From: Nocardioides jishulii
GTDB taxonomy: Bacteria; Actinomycetota; Actinomycetes; Propionibacteriales; Nocardioidaceae
Reading direction: 5' to 3'
Length of the DNA: 64,000 nucleotides
NCBI RefSeq assembly: GCF_006007965.1
Contig: NZ_CP040748.1
Coordinates: forward strand, 186,001-250,000
The notes under the pieces were generated by a model. It was not told the origin of the DNA, ran no database searches, and worked only from the letters and a program-made list of their open reading frames with translations. Position numbers and translations under genes: made by a program. Shown here one piece after another: positions 1 to 7,911 of the stretch; positions within the stretch are counted from its first letter, which is position 1, and each line of letters opens with the position of its first letter.

Positions 1-1
1 G

Positions 2-97
2 GTCCCGGCGACCGGTCACCGCACGACCGTGGAGGTACGCCTGGGCGTCGCCGTCGGGCGCGCCACCGTGCACTACTCGGTCACGCCGCGCGGCTGA
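2..97 (+). CDS. C-terminal end of an unidentified protein (5' part outside window)
   Basis: An open frame runs in from the left edge and stops at TGA 95-97, giving a 31-residue tail rich in alternating hydrophobic and polar residues (VEVRLGVAVG, then ATVHYSVTP), which looks like beta strands of a larger domain. The codons have G/C third positions as in the neighbours, which supports coding. Too little is visible to name a family. The next gene begins 65 nt downstream on the same strand. Confidence 0.4.
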   Translation, partial: VPATGHRTTVEVRLGVAVGRATVHYSVTPRG

Positions 98-162
98 CTC
101 GGCCGCGTGGCCGAGCGGGAGCGTCGCGTCGTGCTGGCCCACCGGGGTGAGAAGGTGACGCC

Positions 163-618
163 ATGAGCATCTTCCGCCCGGGCTGGGACGCGTTCCCCAG
201 CAAGCTGTGGGACTTCTACTCGGAGTACCACCTCAACACCCTCACCACGATCCGTCCCGACGGCCGCCCGCACGTCGTGCCGGTGGGCGTCACCCTCGAC
301 CCCCAGCAGCAGTGCGCCTGGATCATCACCCGCGCCGGGTCGCGCAAGGTGAAGAACGTGGAGGAGGCCTCCGCGACCCCCGAGGGCGCCCGTGTCGCGG
401 TCTGTCAGGTCGACGGCCCCCAGTGGTCGACGATCGAGGGCGTGGCCACCGTGGTGACCGATCGCCCGTCGATCGATCGCGCGGTCGAGCTCTACACCCC
501 TCGCTACCGTCGTCCTGCGGACACCGACTCGACGCGCGTGGCGATCCGCATCGAGGTCGACCGCATCGTCTTCGGCCCCATGCTGCTCGACAACCCGCCG
601 GAGCGTCCCGGGCACTGA
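163..618 (+). CDS. PPOX-class F420/flavin-binding split-barrel protein
   Basis: A 151-residue protein of the pyridoxamine 5'-phosphate oxidase-like split-barrel family (Rv1155-type), many actinobacterial members of which bind coenzyme F420 or FMN. The typical opening 'LNTLTTIRPDGRPHVVPVG' is at residues 24-42, followed by a basic SRKVKNVE segment (about 60-67) that in this family contacts the cofactor phosphate, and a C-terminal strand 'RIEVDRIVFGP'. Length is normal. The ATG at 163 follows GAAGGTG with good spacing. The substrate cannot be read from sequence. It stands alone: the next gene is convergent. Confidence 0.88.
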   Translation: MSIFRPGWDAFPSKLWDFYSEYHLNTLTTIRPDGRPHVVPVGVTLDPQQQCAWIITRAGSRKVKNVEEASATPEGARVAVCQVDGPQWSTIEGVATVVTDRPSIDRAVELYTPRYRRPADTDSTRVAIRIEVDRIVFGPMLLDNPPERPGH

Positions 619-651
619 CGCCAGGGTGCCCCAGGCCGGCCGACGCATCGG

Positions 652-873
652 TCAGGGGCGCAGCCAGGTGCCGAGGTCGGCGTCGGTCAGCAGTTGACGC
701 GCCTCCACCTCGCGCTCCTCGGGCACCATGACCCGCATCGGGATCGCCATCACCGAGCCCTCGATGGCGCTCATGTTGCGGTCGGTGACCTGGTGGGGGA
801 TGTCGGCGTCCTGCAGCAGGGCCTCGATCATCCCCACGAGTGCCACGTCGTTGCTCCGGACCAGCTCAACCAT
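652..873 (-). CDS. DUF2007-like small protein
   Basis: 73 residues. The pattern (VRSNDVALVGMIEALLQDADIP near the N-terminus, then 'MRVMVPEEREVEARQLL') fits the DUF2007 'putative signal transducing protein' fold, a small beta-alpha-beta-beta-alpha domain that often has position-sensitive 'species-of-one-residue' loops between its halves. No enzyme motif is seen. The ATG at 873 has an ideal GAGGAGA ribosome site. It lies 45 nt downstream of the 140-residue gene at 918-1340 on the same strand, so the two are probably co-transcribed. Biochemical role unknown. Confidence 0.75.
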   Translation of the reverse strand: MVELVRSNDVALVGMIEALLQDADIPHQVTDRNMSAIEGSVMAIPMRVMVPEEREVEARQLLTDADLGTWLRP

Positions 874-917
874 GTCGTCTCCTCACGGGCGGGTCGCTCA
901 GCGTACGCCCCGGGGCC

Positions 918-1340
918 TCACTCGGCGATCGTCGCGGAGTCGGGCATCCGGTCGTCCGGACCCACCCGGACCGGGTCACGACGCCGCGCCAGCATCCGCC
1001 GCTTGACCTCGCGCTGGGCGGCGTCGGGGTAGGAGTCGTTGGCGTCCATGCCGACCACCCACAGCAGTCCCCGCTCGTCGCCGGGGAACCGGTGGGGTCG
1101 GTCCAGGACCAGCGCCACGGAGTAGACCAGCTCGTCGCCGGCCCGGCGCTGGGCCCAGTCGACGACCTGCAGCACGTCGGCGCCGGTGACGTCGTACGTC
1201 GCGGTCCACATCCCGGCCATCGAGTCGACGCTCGGCTGCTCGCCCGGGTACTGGAAGTAGACCCGGAAGCGGGGCTGCTCGTCCTCCCACGCCGAGTCCC
1301 GCTCGTCAACGCCCATGATCCTGATCGTCATGCGGGTCAC
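918..1340 (-). CDS. conserved hypothetical protein, 140 aa
   Basis: I do not recognise this protein with certainty. It is acidic-to-neutral, has no signal peptide or membrane segment, and contains two blocks that look like a small alpha/beta sensor-type fold: 'FRVYFQYPGEQPSVDSM' and 'DVLQVVDWAQRRAGDELVYSVAL', followed by 'GLLWVVGMDANDS'. It is adjacent to and probably in one transcript with the DUF2007-like gene. An internal ATG nine residues downstream (in MGVDERDS) is an alternative start. Codon use is like the neighbours, so coding status is solid though function is unknown. Confidence 0.7.
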   Translation of the reverse strand: MTRMTIRIMGVDERDSAWEDEQPRFRVYFQYPGEQPSVDSMAGMWTATYDVTGADVLQVVDWAQRRAGDELVYSVALVLDRPHRFPGDERGLLWVVGMDANDSYPDAAQREVKRRMLARRRDPVRVGPDDRMPDSATIAE

Positions 1341-1377
1341 CCTCGCACGCGACCGCCGGTCACGTCACCGGGTTTCG

Positions 1378-3546
1378 TCAGGCCTCGACGACCGTCAGCA
1401 GCTGCGTCGCGCGGGTGAGCACGACGTACAGCGTCGCTCGGCCGGTGCTCGACTCGGTCTCGATCTCGTCAGGTCGCACCACGACGATGCCGTCGAACTC
1501 GAGACCCTTGGTGTCGAGGCCGGTGAGCACGACCACCCGGTCGTCGCCGGACGGCGCGACCGAGTCGTCGATCGCGGCCCGGGCGCCCTTGGCGTCGGCG
1601 GAGAACTCCTCCCACGAGGCGAGCCAACTGTTGACCTGGGAGCGGCGTGCCATCGGCACCACGATGCCGACGGTGCCGGCCACGCGGCCGGCGATGTCGG
1701 TGACGGCCTTTCGCACGGCCGCCTCCGGGTCGCCACCGGCCTGCACGACGACCGGGTGCTCGCCGGTCGAGCGCACCGCCTCGGGCAGGTCGGCGTCGAG
1801 GCCGACGCGCTTGGCGTACGCCTCCGCGTGGGCGTAGATCTCGGAGGAGTTCCGGTAGTTCTTCGACAGGTGGAAGGAGTGGATCTCCTTGCCGCGCAGC
1901 GCCTCGTCGCGGGCCGCCTCGGCCTCCGCACGCACCGGCCAGGACGATTGGGCGGGGTCGCCGACGATGGTCCACGACGCGGCGCGCCCGCGGCGTCCGA
2001 CCATGCGCCACTGCATGGGGGTGAGGTCCTGCGCCTCGTCGATGAGGACGTGGGCGAAGGGATCGTCGTCGATCCGGTAGGTCGGCGGGCGCCACGAGCG
2101 GCCGCCGGCGAAGTCGCGGTCGGAGACCGTGGTGAGCTCCTGCAGGTCGCCGCCCACGTGGTCGTCGAGGCTGTGGTCGTCGTCGGTGCGCTGCGGGACG
2201 TCACCGATGAGGTAGCGCAGCTCGTCGAGCAGCGGCACGTCCTCCACGCTCAACGACGGGTCGCCGGCCCACGACTCGAGCAGCAGCTTCTGCTCCGTGG
2301 CGTCGAGGACGCCGTCGGAGACGCGAGCGAGGAGCTCGGGGTCGCGCAGCCAGGTGAGGACGTCGGCGGCGTCGAGCGGCGGCCACCACTCGACGGCGAA
2401 GTCGAGGAAGCGGCGGTCGTCGAGCATGTCCTCGTTGAAGAGCTCGCGCCCCCGCTCGCGGCCACGGTCGCTGCGCACCTGGCGCCACATCGCGTCGAGC
2501 AGCGTCGAGGCGACGCGGGAGATCTGGCGGTTGCGCTCACCGTTGGACATCAGCTGGCGGCGCAGCTTGCTGAGCACCGGGGGGTCAAGGCGGATCTTGG
2601 TGTCACGCCAGAAGATCTCGAACTCGCGGGGGCTGCCGGGCGCCTGCTGGCGGGCGGTGCGACGCAGCAGCTCGGTCATCCGCGCGCTGCCCTTGACGTC
2701 GGCCACGGCCGGAGTGTCGTGGCGCGTCGCCCGCACCCCGTCGACGACCTCACCGAGGGAGCGCAGCGCCACGGCCGTCTCGCCCAAGGAGGGCAGCACG
2801 CGCTCGATGTAGCGCATGAAGACGCCGGAAGGTCCGACGACCAGCACGCCGCCCGACTCGTAGCGGCGACGGTCGGAGTAGAGGAGGTAGGCGGCGCGGT
2901 GCAGCGCCACGACCGTCTTGCCGGTGCCGGGGCCACCGGAGATGGAGACGACACCCTTGCCGGGCGCGCGGATCGCCTTGTCCTGCTCGGCCTGGATGGT
3001 GGCGACGATGGAGTGCATCGACCGGTCGCGGGCCCGGGAGAGCTGCGCCATCAGGGCGCCCTCACCGATGATCGGCAGGTCCGTCTCGACGGAGTCGTCG
3101 AGCAGCTCGTCCTCGACGCCGACGACCGTACGGTGGTCCGAGCGCAGCACGCGACGGCGTACGACGCCGGACGGCTCCGCGGCCGTGGCCTGGTAGAAGA
3201 CGGCGGCCGCAGGGGCGCGCCAGTCGATCAGCAGCGAGTCGCGGTCGTCGTCGCGCAGGCCGATGCGACCGACGTAGCGGGGAGCGGCGTCGAGCTCGGG
3301 ACGCAGGTCGAGGCGCCCGAAGACGAGCCCCTCGTGGGCAGCGTCGAGCTGGGCGATGCGCTTGGCGGCCTGGAAGACCATGGCATCGCGTTCGACGAGG
3401 CCGCCCTCGTGCCCGAGCTTGCCTCGGCCGTGGCCTTCCGCGGCGAGCTGCTGGGCGGCGGTGGCGGACTTCTCCAGCTGGACGTAGACCCGGTCGACGA
3501 ACGCCTGCTCGGCGGCGACCTCACGCTCCACGATTTCCTCGGGCAA
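1378..3546 (-). CDS. helD: HelD-like RNA polymerase-recycling ATPase (UvrD/Rep superfamily)
   Basis: An SF1 helicase-fold ATPase of the HelD type, which in actinobacteria and Bacillus strips RNA polymerase from nucleic acid in an ATP-dependent way. Seen: a long charged N-terminal coiled region (EEIVEREVAAEQAFVDRVY) typical of HelD, Walker A GGPGTGKT at about residue 203, Walker B IDEAQDLTPMQW at about 505, and 'GLEFDGIVVV' plus 'LYVVLTRATQLL' near the end (motifs V-VI). Length (about 720 aa) fits the family. Start: the frame stays open to 3753 but that would overlap the terminator and tail of the upstream gene; I prefer TTG 3546 (GGAG 9 nt before it), with GTG 3561 or 3573 as alternatives. 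It is monocistronic, behind the sigma-operon terminator. Confidence 0.88.
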   Translation of the reverse strand: MPEEIVEREVAAEQAFVDRVYVQLEKSATAAQQLAAEGHGRGKLGHEGGLVERDAMVFQAAKRIAQLDAAHEGLVFGRLDLRPELDAAPRYVGRIGLRDDDRDSLLIDWRAPAAAVFYQATAAEPSGVVRRRVLRSDHRTVVGVEDELLDDSVETDLPIIGEGALMAQLSRARDRSMHSIVATIQAEQDKAIRAPGKGVVSISGGPGTGKTVVALHRAAYLLYSDRRRYESGGVLVVGPSGVFMRYIERVLPSLGETAVALRSLGEVVDGVRATRHDTPAVADVKGSARMTELLRRTARQQAPGSPREFEIFWRDTKIRLDPPVLSKLRRQLMSNGERNRQISRVASTLLDAMWRQVRSDRGRERGRELFNEDMLDDRRFLDFAVEWWPPLDAADVLTWLRDPELLARVSDGVLDATEQKLLLESWAGDPSLSVEDVPLLDELRYLIGDVPQRTDDDHSLDDHVGGDLQELTTVSDRDFAGGRSWRPPTYRIDDDPFAHVLIDEAQDLTPMQWRMVGRRGRAASWTIVGDPAQSSWPVRAEAEAARDEALRGKEIHSFHLSKNYRNSSEIYAHAEAYAKRVGLDADLPEAVRSTGEHPVVVQAGGDPEAAVRKAVTDIAGRVAGTVGIVVPMARRSQVNSWLASWEEFSADAKGARAAIDDSVAPSGDDRVVVLTGLDTKGLEFDGIVVVRPDEIETESSTGRATLYVVLTRATQLLTVVEA

Positions 3547-3596
3547 CTCGACTCTCTCCACTTCCCCCGACACGTTCAGGCAAGTGGACAAGACTA

Positions 3597-3638
3597 CCCC
3601 CGCCCGCTCGGCCGTGAGGACGGACGAGCGGACGGGGG
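3597..3638 (-). terminator. Rho-independent-type terminator of the sigma operon
   Basis: Two 14-nt arms (3597-3610 and 3625-3638) pair with a single mismatch around a 14-nt loop, and the minus-strand sequence just past the hairpin is relatively T-rich (TAGTCTTGT). It lies 24 nt beyond the stop of the membrane-anchored gene at 3662-5065 and before the HelD start, so it separates the two transcription units. Confidence 0.7.
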
Positions 3639-3661
3639 ACGGGTGGAACCGGTCACGTCGC

Positions 3662-5065
3662 TCAGTCGGCCAACCGGTAGAGGCCCAGGTACTGGCTCCC
3701 GACCGGGCCCCTTCCGGAGGTGGCCATCCTGACTTGGACCGTGGAGGCGCCACGGGGGAGGACGGCGGCGTTTCTCCCGCCGGTGTCGGCGCGGAGCTGC
3801 ACGTTGGTGACGGGGCCCTGCGGTGTCCCGTCGACCAGCAGGGTCGTGCTGATCGGGTCGGTGTCGCGCGACGAAGTGACGGAGACGACTGCCAAGGCCG
3901 GGGTCTTCGCGGTCAAGGCGCCCAGCTGCTGGGCGGTGCCGTCGCTGGGGACGACGTCGTCGAGGCGCCACAGGTGGCCGGAGTCCCACAGGGTCCGGTC
4001 GAAGGTGAGGCTGGTTCCGGGCACCTGCTCGGTGTCCCCGGTGGGGACGTAGACCGCTCCTGCGAGGCGGGCCTCGGGGTGGTCGGCGGGATCAACGGGG
4101 GTCTCGTCCGACATCGAGCGAGAGACCCAGACCCGGGCCTCGCCGCTGGCGGGGGCTTCGTCCGGGGTGCTCCACCCCAGGTAGAGACCGAGGTCGGCGT
4201 TGGGGTCCAGTTCCATGAACTTCCTGTCGCTGCTGTCGCTGCTGTCGCTGCAGGCGTCGGCCGCCTCCGCCATGGTCTGACTGCCGGCCACCTCCGCGCG
4301 GATCACGGCGCCGTCAGGCAGGCCCTGACAGGAGTACGCCATCGCGATGGTGCGGTGCGTGCCGTCGAAGGGGATGCGCAGATCGACCTGACCCGCCTCC
4401 CCGACGGCGGTGTTGAGGCGCTCGCTGGTCGGGCCGGAGGCGCGGAAGTAGTCACCGCCAAATCCGTCGACCCGGTCCGGCAGGGCGGAGGGGTCGACCT
4501 CGTACAACGCGGCGCCGAGGCCGACGGCCCCCGTGTTGCTCGAGATCTCGATCGTGCCCTCGGCGAACGGGGGGATCTCCACCCAGTCGGTGAAGTCAGC
4601 GCGGGTCGAGTCCCACACCACCTGGTCGCCGCTGGTGTCCTCCCACACGGTGCCGTTGGGCACGCGGACCTGGACGTCCTGGTCGTCGGTGGCGGTGGCC
4701 CAGGTGAGGATCCGACGCGTGCCCAGCCCCTTCACCTTCACCCTCAGCACCCGCGACGAGGGGCCCTCGAAGCCCTCGACGAAGCGGTAGGAGTGGTCGG
4801 GGGCGTCCAGTGCGCTGGGCGCCTGGAGGCCGAGGATCATTCCCTCGGCGGGGCCGGGCTCCTTGCCCCCGAGCTGCGGGATGACGATCGCCGCGGCCAC
4901 GGCTGCCACGGTGAGGGCTGCGAGGCCCCGCAGGCCGTTGCGACGCCTCGTCGAGCGGTCGATGCGGTCGTGCAGCTGGCGGTGGCGGTTGACGTCGTCG
5001 AGAGTGCCGCCGAGCGCGGCGCTGTGGCCCTCGAGGGCGCGGCGGATGACGTTGATGTCGTTCAT
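3662..5065 (-). CDS. membrane-anchored protein coupled to ECF sigma factor (possible anti-sigma/sensor)
   Basis: 467 residues. The first 43 residues are cytoplasmic and charged, one membrane helix follows at about 44-63 (GLAALTVAAVAAAIVIP), and the remaining 400 residues are extracytoplasmic and beta-rich with several acidic loops and a few cysteines. The ATG at 5065 overlaps the TGA of the sigma gene by 4 nt (ATGA), so translation is coupled. This placement and topology fit the genes that follow SigE-family ECF factors in actinobacteria, where the product is often an anti-sigma or a surface sensor; I see no ZAS zinc motif (HxxxCxxC), so regulation of the sigma factor is an inference from context only. 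Confidence 0.7.
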   Translation of the reverse strand: MNDINVIRRALEGHSAALGGTLDDVNRHRQLHDRIDRSTRRRNGLRGLAALTVAAVAAAIVIPQLGGKEPGPAEGMILGLQAPSALDAPDHSYRFVEGFEGPSSRVLRVKVKGLGTRRILTWATATDDQDVQVRVPNGTVWEDTSGDQVVWDSTRADFTDWVEIPPFAEGTIEISSNTGAVGLGAALYEVDPSALPDRVDGFGGDYFRASGPTSERLNTAVGEAGQVDLRIPFDGTHRTIAMAYSCQGLPDGAVIRAEVAGSQTMAEAADACSDSSDSSDRKFMELDPNADLGLYLGWSTPDEAPASGEARVWVSRSMSDETPVDPADHPEARLAGAVYVPTGDTEQVPGTSLTFDRTLWDSGHLWRLDDVVPSDGTAQQLGALTAKTPALAVVSVTSSRDTDPISTTLLVDGTPQGPVTNVQLRADTGGRNAAVLPRGASTVQVRMATSGRGPVGSQYLGLYRLAD

Positions 5066-5616
5066 CGCAGGTCTCCTTCGGCGGAGAGGGTCTCGTCGGC
5101 CAGGGCCGGGTCGATGCGGAGGTGGGCGAGGGCCTTGCTGAGCTGGCTCTTCACCGTGCCGGGGGTGACGTGGAGGGCGTCGGCGGTCTCCTGGACCGAC
5201 AGGTCCTCGAAGAAGCGGAGCACCACGACGGCGCGCTGCTTGCGGGGCAGGCGGCCCAGGGCGATCCACACGTCGTGGGCGGCGTCGCTGTCGCCGTCAC
5301 GGTGCGGCTCCGGTTCCGGCATCTCCCCGGTCGGGTGCTCGCCGTTCCACTTGCGTCGCCACCACGACGCGTACGTCGTCGCGAGGATGCGGCGCACGTA
5401 GGCCTCGTGGTGACCGTCGATCTTCTTCCACGAGAACCACGCCTTGGTCAGCGAGGTCTGGAGCAGGTCCTCGGCGAGCGCGTGGTCGCGGGTGAGCAGG
5501 TAGGCAGTGCGCAGGAGCGCCGTCGAGCGGGCGGCCACGAAGTCGTCGAAGTCGACGCTCGGCTCCCTGCTCCCTCCCGAGGAGCGTGCCGCCTTCGCGG
5601 CCAGTGTGGCTGTCAT
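5062..5616 (-). CDS. SigE-family ECF RNA polymerase sigma factor
   Basis: 184 residues with the two-domain ECF layout: region 2 (FDDFVAARSTALLRTAYLLTR ... AEDLLQTSLTKAW, about residues 19-65) and region 4 with a helix-turn-helix (VQETADALHVTPGTVKSQLS, about residues 142-161), separated by a short acidic linker. This fits the 'SigE family' of small actinobacterial ECF factors. The ATG at 5616 is chosen because residues upstream of it (the frame is open to 5799) look like non-coding translation; the ribosome site is weak (AGGCGG). It is the first gene of a two-gene operon with the membrane protein, ending at the terminator 3597-3638. Confidence 0.87.
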   Translation of the reverse strand: MTATLAAKAARSSGGSREPSVDFDDFVAARSTALLRTAYLLTRDHALAEDLLQTSLTKAWFSWKKIDGHHEAYVRRILATTYASWWRRKWNGEHPTGEMPEPEPHRDGDSDAAHDVWIALGRLPRKQRAVVVLRFFEDLSVQETADALHVTPGTVKSQLSKALAHLRIDPALADETLSAEGDLR

Positions 5617-5773
5617 GTCTGTCGAGACCGCCTGGGGTCGACGATCGGTTGCCTCGTGGTTCGACAGTTCTTGCGCACGTGCTCTCCCCCGGCACTGAGT
5701 TTCGGTCGCTTCCCTAACGTGACGCCCCCCGCTTTCTGTGGACTGAACCAGTCGACGCCGGATAGGAGGTCGC

Positions 5774-5809
5774 GCGGACAGAATGCCCATCCGCCGCAAT
5801 TTTGTCCGC
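5774..5809. repeat. inverted repeat upstream of the ECF sigma gene
   Basis: Arms 5774-5784 (GCGGACAGAAT) and 5799-5809 (ATTTTGTCCGC) pair over 11 positions with one G-U type mismatch, around a 14-nt loop. It is located about 160 nt upstream of the sigma start. Could be a regulator binding site or an attenuator-type stem; no partner gene identifies it. Confidence 0.5.
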
Positions 5810-5836
5810 AGGGCGACGGAAGGTCGGCCGTTACTG

Positions 5837-5847
5837 GGAACCGTTCC
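5837..5847. promoter_or_regulatory. GGAAC-C-GTTCC palindrome, candidate ECF -35 element
   Basis: The perfect 11-bp palindrome places GGAAC, the usual -35 core of ECF-dependent promoters, on both strands between divergent genes. I could not find a convincing -10 at 16-17 nt on either side, so autoregulation by the adjacent sigma factor is only a suggestion. Confidence 0.25.
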
Positions 5848-5937
5848 GCCACGGTAGGAGTCAGACCGGGGACGGTGGAGTGGAAAACGATGAGAGTGAA
5901 GAGAAGGCGGTGACTCCGGCCTGCAAGGGGTGGCTGC

Positions 5938-6204
5938 GTGTTACTCGACGAATTCTGGGGGCCGCTGCCACAGCAGGTCGTCAGGGTGAGCAACTTCTAC
6001 TTCGATGCCCACGGCGACGTGGCTGACCGGTGGATCGTCTGCCACGAGGTGGGGCATGCCCTCGGTCTCGTCCACCGCACTGCCGCGGAGGGATGCATGT
6101 GGAACGGGAGCGGCATCAGGAGCTCGGTCGACTACACGCCGCACGATCGCGCCCACCTGGGTGCCAACTGGGACCAAGAAGCTCGCCACATCGGCGCAGG
6201 CTGA
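5938..6204 (+). CDS. shortened metzincin-like zinc metalloprotease (probably a remnant)
   Basis: The 88-residue product carries an intact metzincin zinc signature HEVGHALGLVH (residues about 37-47; HExxHxxGxxH), followed by 'GCMWNGSG', where a Met-turn would be expected, and a C-terminal 'YTPHDRAHLGANW'. Normal matrixin-like proteases are at least twice as long and secreted; signal peptide, propeptide and upper catalytic domain are missing here. GTG 5938 follows AAGGGG at good spacing, and codon 2 is TTA, a rare leucine codon in such genomes. The lipoprotein gene starts 10 nt after the stop, so the two form an operon. Either a decayed 5'-truncated gene or a small protein with unknown role. 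Confidence 0.5.
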   Translation: MLLDEFWGPLPQQVVRVSNFYFDAHGDVADRWIVCHEVGHALGLVHRTAAEGCMWNGSGIRSSVDYTPHDRAHLGANWDQEARHIGAG

Positions 6205-6214
6205 GGAGAATGAC

Positions 6215-6886
6215 ATGAAGATCTCACGTTGTTTTGCCGGCGGTGTCGCCCTCCTTGCGTTCCTCACGTTGACGGGATGCTCGGCATCGAACCCCGAAGC
6301 CGAAGGCGATCCCGCCTTCTTCTTCGACAGGGTGGCGCAGCTGCGCGCGTCCCATGTCGCGATCCAGGGCGAGCCTGACGACTTGGCGGAGGCGGTGGCG
6401 GACGACGTCTGGGCCGACCTCGTGCTGGAGGGGACGGTCGTCAGCGTGGAGCCGAAGCACGCCGTGCACTACCCGGACGCGGACCCGGGCCACCCGGGCG
6501 ACGAGGAGGCCGGGGCGCAGGTCGTCGACTTCGACGATCCGCGTGCCCACGAGCGGGTGCTCGACGTGACGATCGATCCGGAGTGGTCGACCGGCGGCGG
6601 CCAGGACGTCACCCTCACGCTCGGTGCGTCCGGCGACGCCGACCCGGAGCAGTTCCTGGCCAGTCTGCGGGGACTCAACCACGTGGTGGCGGTGCTCGGG
6701 CAGCGGACGGGTGGCCGCTCGGCCGGGGAGTACTACCCGCTGCTCAACGGCGCCCTGCTCGGGCGCGTGGACTCACAGGGCCGCCTGCACTTCGACGGGC
6801 TCGGCGAGCAGGAGAAGGAGTTCGTCGACGGGGTCGACACCGTGGGGGAGCTCAAGGAGACGGTCGAGGCGTCGACCCAGCCGTAG
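6215..6886 (+). CDS. lipoprotein of unknown function, 223 aa
   Basis: The product begins with a lipoprotein signal peptide (FAGGVALLAFLTLTGC, lipid-modified Cys22), so it is anchored on the outer face of the membrane. The mature part is acidic, with 'DVWADLVLEGTVVSVEPKHAVHYPD' and 'VTLTLGASGDADPEQFLASL', resembling a small beta-barrel/OB-like domain; I do not recognise a named family. The start ATG 6215 has a strong GAGGAGAA site; frames further upstream belong to the preceding small gene. It is downstream of the metzincin remnant, so a processing or inhibitor role is possible but unsupported. Confidence 0.75.
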   Translation: MKISRCFAGGVALLAFLTLTGCSASNPEAEGDPAFFFDRVAQLRASHVAIQGEPDDLAEAVADDVWADLVLEGTVVSVEPKHAVHYPDADPGHPGDEEAGAQVVDFDDPRAHERVLDVTIDPEWSTGGGQDVTLTLGASGDADPEQFLASLRGLNHVVAVLGQRTGGRSAGEYYPLLNGALLGRVDSQGRLHFDGLGEQEKEFVDGVDTVGELKETVEASTQP

Positions 6887-6896
6887 GACGACGAAA

Positions 6897-6926
6897 GGTC
6901 CGCGGCGCCCTTCGGCGCCGCGGACC
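6897..6926. terminator. bidirectional terminator hairpin between convergent genes
   Basis: Perfect 13-bp stem (6897-6909 with 6914-6926) closed by a CTTC tetraloop. It sits 10 nt past the lipoprotein stop and 15 nt before the stop of the convergent enoyl-CoA hydratase gene, so it can serve both. Confidence 0.8.
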
Positions 6927-6941
6927 CGTGTCGTGGGTGCG

Positions 6942-7703
6942 TCAGCCCTTCGGGCGCGAGAGGAACGCCATCATCGCCTCGCGTGCCTCGTCGGAGGCGA
7001 AGAGGCGGGCGCTGAGCCCGGCCATGTCGTCGCCGTCGGCGTCGATGCGGGCCACGAGCTCGCGGTTGAGCACCTTCTTGGTCTCGCGGATGCCCTGCGC
7101 GGCGCCGGTGGCGACCTTGGCGACCAGGCCGTCGACGTACGCGTCGAGCTCGTCGGCCGGCACGGCCTTGGTGATCAGGCCGTACGCCGCGGCGTCCGCC
7201 CCGCTGAAGACCTCGCCGCCGAGCGCGGCCAGGGAGGCCGAGCGGGGGTCCATGCGGTGGAAGACCGAAAGGCTGATGATGGCCGGCGCCAGGCCGAGCT
7301 TGACCTCGGTGAGGGCGAACGTGGCCTCCGCGGCGCTGATGGCGATGTCGGCGGCGGCGACGATGCCGATGCCGCCGGCGCGCACGGCGCCGAGGTTCTT
7401 GGTGATCACGACCTTGTCCATGGTCGCCACCAGGCGCTGCAGGGCAATGATCTTGCGGGTGCCGTCCTCCATGCCTTCGGTGCTGGCCTCCGACAGGTCG
7501 GCGCCGGAGCAGAAGACCTTGCCGCTGCTCTGGATCAGCACGACCCGCACCGCCGGGTCGGCCTGGGCGGTCTCCAGGTGGCCGAAGAGCTCGGTGACCA
7601 GCTGGCGCGACAACGCGTTGCGGTTGTGCGGCGAGTCGAGGGTGATGGTCGCGACCGCGTCGTCGACCGCGTACTGCACGAGTGTGGTGGGCGTCTCAGA
7701 CAT
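6942..7703 (-). CDS. enoyl-CoA hydratase/isomerase family protein
   Basis: 253 residues with the crotonase fold. The oxyanion-hole segments are present: 'FCSGADLSEA' (64-73) and 'GAVRAGGIGIVAAADI' (105-120). Glu133 in 'ALTEVKLGL' matches the second catalytic glutamate, but the first glutamate of classical hydratases (in GGGCELA) is replaced in 'GGIGIVAA', so simple enoyl-CoA hydration is uncertain; many actinobacterial members with this pattern are annotated as enoyl-CoA hydratases in fatty acid or branched-chain breakdown. Monocistronic. A CANNNT box lies 7 nt before the ATG (leaderless-like). Confidence 0.85.
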   Translation of the reverse strand: MSETPTTLVQYAVDDAVATITLDSPHNRNALSRQLVTELFGHLETAQADPAVRVVLIQSSGKVFCSGADLSEASTEGMEDGTRKIIALQRLVATMDKVVITKNLGAVRAGGIGIVAAADIAISAAEATFALTEVKLGLAPAIISLSVFHRMDPRSASLAALGGEVFSGADAAAYGLITKAVPADELDAYVDGLVAKVATGAAQGIRETKKVLNRELVARIDADGDDMAGLSARLFASDEAREAMMAFLSRPKG

Positions 7704-7798
7704 GGCGACGAGTCTGCCGTGTCCGCAGGCGAAAGTGGTGAATGATCGTTAACTGATTCTGTGGTGCGGGTCACACTTTGCGGCCCCTGCCCCGTTTG

Positions 7799-7839
7799 CG
7801 CGGCCACTTTGAGTCACCAGGTGACCTCAACAGGCCGCG
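7799..7839. repeat. left copy of a 41-bp palindromic repeat flanking the AbiEi-like gene
   Basis: Copy L spans 7799-7839. Its first 28 nt are identical to the first 28 nt of copy R (8849-8876). The left arm (7799-7818) is intact; the right arm (7820-7839) pairs imperfectly, with five mismatches. It lies 73 nt before the AbiEi-like start. The pair of copies in direct orientation, 1,050 nt apart, encloses exactly one gene. Confidence 0.8.
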
Positions 7840-7911
7840 TACATGGGGCGGAGCCCACAGGTCCGGCCGCCGGCCCTTCGGCGACCGCCCGGCAGGCGGC
7901 ACGCTCGCGCC

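Larger units (their letters stand above)
5617..5937. other. 320-nt intergenic region between divergent units, with two inverted repeats
   Basis: No convincing gene. The stretch separates the sigma operon (minus) from the metzincin/lipoprotein pair (plus), is less G+C-rich than its flanks, and contains an 11-bp-arm hairpin at 5774-5809 and a GGAAC/GTTCC palindrome at 5837-5847. A seven-codon reading frame starts at ATG 5890 behind GGAG and stops at 5911-5913; its product (MRVKRRR) resembles the first residues of a signal peptide, which suggests that the downstream protease gene lost its 5' part. Confidence 0.6.

Noticed and set aside
1315..3732. A long plus-strand open frame opposite the HelD gene
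   Set aside because: It is the mirror of a strongly conserved helicase-fold gene; its translation is low-complexity (Val/Gly/Arg/Asp-rich) as expected from high-GC antisense frames.
5890..5913. The seven-codon MRVKRRR frame as a leader peptide gene
   Set aside because: It lacks the terminator/antiterminator context of attenuators and more likely marks the lost start of the protease gene.
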